Shown here: piece by piece, positions 62,257 through 64,000 of the stretch
Layout of the letters: every line of letters starts with the position of its first letter
Numbering within the stretch: the first letter of the stretch is position 1
NCBI RefSeq assembly: GCF_004364935.1
Contig: NZ_SOBT01000009.1
Span: 271,994 to 335,993 of the forward strand
Reading direction: 5' to 3'
DNA length: 64,000 nt
DNA from: Panacagrimonas perspica
GTDB lineage: Bacteria; Pseudomonadota; Gammaproteobacteria; Nevskiales; Nevskiaceae
The notes under the pieces: generated by a model
What the model saw: the letters and a program-made list of their open reading frames with translations, nothing else
Databases searched by the model: none
Told to the model about the DNA's origin: nothing
Made by a program: the position numbers and the translations under genes

Positions 62257-63363
62257 ATGAACAACCAGAAACCCAATCGAGTCGAACGCGGTACGCAGCG
62301 GCCTCGCAGCAATGGTCCCAATGATCGAGAGCGTCATCAGATGGGCGATCCGACGCATTACCGCTCGCAGTTCGGCAGCCGCGATGGTGGGCGCGCAAGC
62401 AGCTGGGACCCGGATTCCGCACAAGGCCGCCAGATGGGCGCAGGCGATGATCGCTTCGGCGGCTACACCGGGAACTACGGCCACGGCGAAAGCTACGACC
62501 CGCAGCATCACGGCGGGCATCCGGTTGCGTGGGATGAGGAGGGCTTGGCTTATCCCGAGCCGGGACGTCATCGCCACGACGTTCAGGGCGGACGCGCCGG
62601 ATCAGCAGAATCGGCCGGCGCGGACTGGTCGCGAGGACCGGATCGCTACTACTGGCACAACCGCTACGGCGGCAGTTCGCAGTTCGGTCCCAATGGACCG
62701 AGCAACTTCGCCCCGCGCACGCTCGCCCATCGACGCGGCTTCGAACCGGAGCGATCCGGCGATCCTCGCTACGGCCGATCCGGACAGCCGGACTGGAGCG
62801 GAGAATCGTTTGCCGGCGGACGCGACGCCTGGAGTGGCAACAACCGGAGCTACGGCATTCCATCGGGCAACGACCCCGGCGGCTACCGCTTCAACAGCAC
62901 CTGGGATGGCGACGGCACGCACCACTGGAGCGGCAGCAACTGGGCCAATGATCAGGACTGGCAACAAGGCCCACGCCGCACGTCCGCGCCCGGCGCCCGC
63001 CAGGGTGGTCGCACCCCGAAGGGCTATACGCGATCGGATGAACGTATTCGCGATGACGTCTGCGAGACGCTGTATCGCGCGCACGACATCGACGTGAGCG
63101 ACGTCAGTGTCGAATCGAAGAACGGCACGATCACGCTGGAAGGCACGGTTTCCGACCGCCGCATGAAGCACCGGATCGAGGATCTCTGCGAGCACTGCAT
63201 CGGCGTCAACGACGTCGACAACCGGATTCGCGTGGTACGCGAGACCTCGTCGGGATTTTCGGCGGATCGGACTCGCGACGAAGGCAATGCCGATGAGCGC
63301 GCCAGCAACAGGGTGCTCACGTCGTCCAAGAAAGGCACGACGCCCGGCAGCACGCCGCATTGA
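62257..63363 (+). CDS. BON-domain protein with long disordered N-terminal region
   Basis: A 368-residue protein. The first ~255 residues are hydrophilic, rich in Gly, Arg, Asp, Ser, Tyr and Trp with many aromatic residues in a Gly/Ser background (RYYWHNRYGGSSQFGPNG), and probably unfolded. A BON domain follows at about 258-328 (DERIRDDVCETLYRAHDIDVSDVSVESKNGTITLEGTVSDRRMKHRIEDL). BON domains bind phospholipid or join complexes. The last ~40 residues are again polar. There is no signal peptide, which is unusual for BON proteins of the periplasmic OsmY type. GGAGAG before the ATG at 62257 and an intrinsic terminator at the end support the gene. Confidence 0.85.
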   Translation: MNNQKPNRVERGTQRPRSNGPNDRERHQMGDPTHYRSQFGSRDGGRASSWDPDSAQGRQMGAGDDRFGGYTGNYGHGESYDPQHHGGHPVAWDEEGLAYPEPGRHRHDVQGGRAGSAESAGADWSRGPDRYYWHNRYGGSSQFGPNGPSNFAPRTLAHRRGFEPERSGDPRYGRSGQPDWSGESFAGGRDAWSGNNRSYGIPSGNDPGGYRFNSTWDGDGTHHWSGSNWANDQDWQQGPRRTSAPGARQGGRTPKGYTRSDERIRDDVCETLYRAHDIDVSDVSVESKNGTITLEGTVSDRRMKHRIEDLCEHCIGVNDVDNRIRVVRETSSGFSADRTRDEGNADERASNRVLTSSKKGTTPGSTPH

Positions 63364-63420
63364 GCGGCGTCTGCTGACACCCGGAATATTTCGCGGCGGA
63401 CGAGCCGCATCCGACGGGGA

Positions 63421-63457
63421 AGGGGCCTGGACCTTTGAGGTTCGGGCCTCTTTTTTT
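63421..63457 (+). terminator. Terminator after the BON-domain gene
   Basis: An imperfect stem (63421-63433 against 63439-63451, AGGGGCCTGGACC with two mismatches), loop TTTGA, followed by seven T. It lies 58 bases past the BON gene's stop. Confidence 0.75.
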
Positions 63458-63470
63458 GGGTGAGCGCTCC

Positions 63471-63492
63471 GTAGCCCGGGCGAAGCCCGGGG
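63471..63492 (+). repeat. Single GTAG-type REP
   Basis: Palindrome starting GTAGCCCGGGCGAAGCCCGG, the same as the left arm at 55489. It is between the BON terminator and wrbA, which converge. Confidence 0.7.
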
Positions 63493-63569
63493 AACTCAGG
63501 GTTCAATGGATGACGCGTCAGTGCTCGACGATCTCGGGCTACGGTCGCAGACGAGTCGCAACGCCCGCC

Positions 63570-64000
63570 TCAGGATTTCGCACTCCCGCGCAGCATCTTG
63601 GCGGCGACCTCGGCGACGTGGCGACCCTGGAAGCGTGCGCCGTCGAGTTCGTTGGCGCTCGGCTGCCGCTCCCCCGTTCCGCCGGCGATTGTCGTGGCAC
63701 CGTACGGCGCGCCGCCGGTGACTTCGTCGAGCTTCATCTGGCCCTGGAACGAATACGGCAACCCGACGATGACCATTCCGAAGTGAAGCAGGTTGGTGAT
63801 GATCGAGAACAGCGTCATCTCCTGGCCGCCGTGCTGTGTGGCGGTGGAGGTGAAGACCGAACCCACCTTGCCGACCAGAGCGCCGCTCGCCCACAGGCCA
63901 CCGGTCTGATCGAGGAACGCCGCCATCTGCGAGCACATGCGCCCATACCGCGTCGGCGCGCCGACGATGATCGCGTCGTAGCGCGCAAGATCGTCCACCT
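63570..64000 (-). CDS. wrbA: NAD(P)H:quinone oxidoreductase WrbA, N-terminus beyond the window
   Basis: About 143 C-terminal residues of a flavodoxin-like quinone reductase are visible; the start lies past the right edge. The motif [25 protein letters not shown] is the WrbA hallmark, followed by [17 protein letters not shown] and [11 protein letters not shown]. WrbA reduces quinones by two electrons with NAD(P)H and FMN, limiting oxidative damage, and is a stationary-phase stress protein in Escherichia coli. It converges on the BON gene. The ending LRGSAKS is unremarkable. Identity is confident despite the truncation. Confidence 0.92.
   Translation of the reverse strand, partial: VDDLARYDAIIVGAPTRYGRMCSQMAAFLDQTGGLWASGALVGKVGSVFTSTATQHGGQEMTLFSIITNLLHFGMVIVGLPYSFQGQMKLDEVTGGAPYGATTIAGGTGERQPSANELDGARFQGRHVAEVAAKMLRGSAKS

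Overview
This is GC-rich chromosomal DNA from a gammaproteobacterium, most likely of the Xanthomonadales type. I infer this from dispersed GTAG-headed palindromes like the REP elements of that order, a homodimeric-type pyruvate dehydrogenase E1, and the proteobacterial arrangement of GlgE-pathway and trehalose genes. I could not run a database search, so the taxon is inference. I found no phage, insertion sequence, CRISPR array, rRNA or tRNA gene.

Layout. (1) 1-4.5 kb, minus strand: glgA (cut by the window edge), a glucan phosphorylase and glgC, the classical glycogen genes. A 0.19-kb nested inverted repeat and a giant AsmA-like DUF748 envelope protein follow (4.5-7.9 kb). (2) 8-13 kb: a lone Rieske oxygenase, the yqiJ-yqiK (NfeD-like/flotillin) pair, a YdcZ-type transporter and a small cytochrome c. 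(3) 13.2-26.9 kb: an aromatic-type catabolic island read divergently from about 17.16 kb. Leftwards lie an extradiol-type VOC protein, an NTF2-like protein and a pyruvate-dehydrogenase-type E1. Rightwards lie an FAH-family hydrolase, a small unknown protein, two different Rieske oxygenases, two paralogous flavin monooxygenases, an MDR oxidoreductase, an NTF2-like protein and a TetR regulator. A palindrome sits in the spacer of the predicted leftward promoter. (4) 27-33.8 kb: small stress-type and unknown genes, a methyltransferase plus heme-oxygenase-like diiron protein pair, and an AraC regulator divergent from an alpha/beta hydrolase. (5) 34-52 kb, minus strand: AI-2E permease, treY, malQ, treZ, glgX, glgB, a treS-maltokinase fusion and glgE. 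(6) 52-64 kb: a flippase-like membrane protein, an EEP-fold phosphodiesterase and a cardiolipin synthase, a divergent rpoN, a candidate structured sRNA, a PA2169-family protein, Ku, a PQQ-type sugar dehydrogenase, an MscS channel, a BON protein and wrbA (cut by the window edge).

How the genes work together. GlgC-GlgA and TreS-maltokinase-GlgE are two routes to alpha-1,4-glucan. GlgB branches it, GlgX and GlgP degrade it, MalQ reshapes it, and TreY-TreZ convert it to trehalose, which TreS interconverts with maltose. Blocks 5 and 6 (glg/tre, flippase-like, EEP, ClsB, PA2169-type, Ku) resemble, from memory, the Pseudomonas aeruginosa stress region around PA2150-PA2169, so the right half reads as a desiccation/osmotic stress island. 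Block 3 looks like a regulated pathway for a phenolic or polycyclic substrate that ends in ring cleavage, C-C hydrolysis and 2-oxoacid decarboxylation. Its substrate cannot be read from sequence.

Many long open frames antisense to real genes are composition artefacts and are left out.
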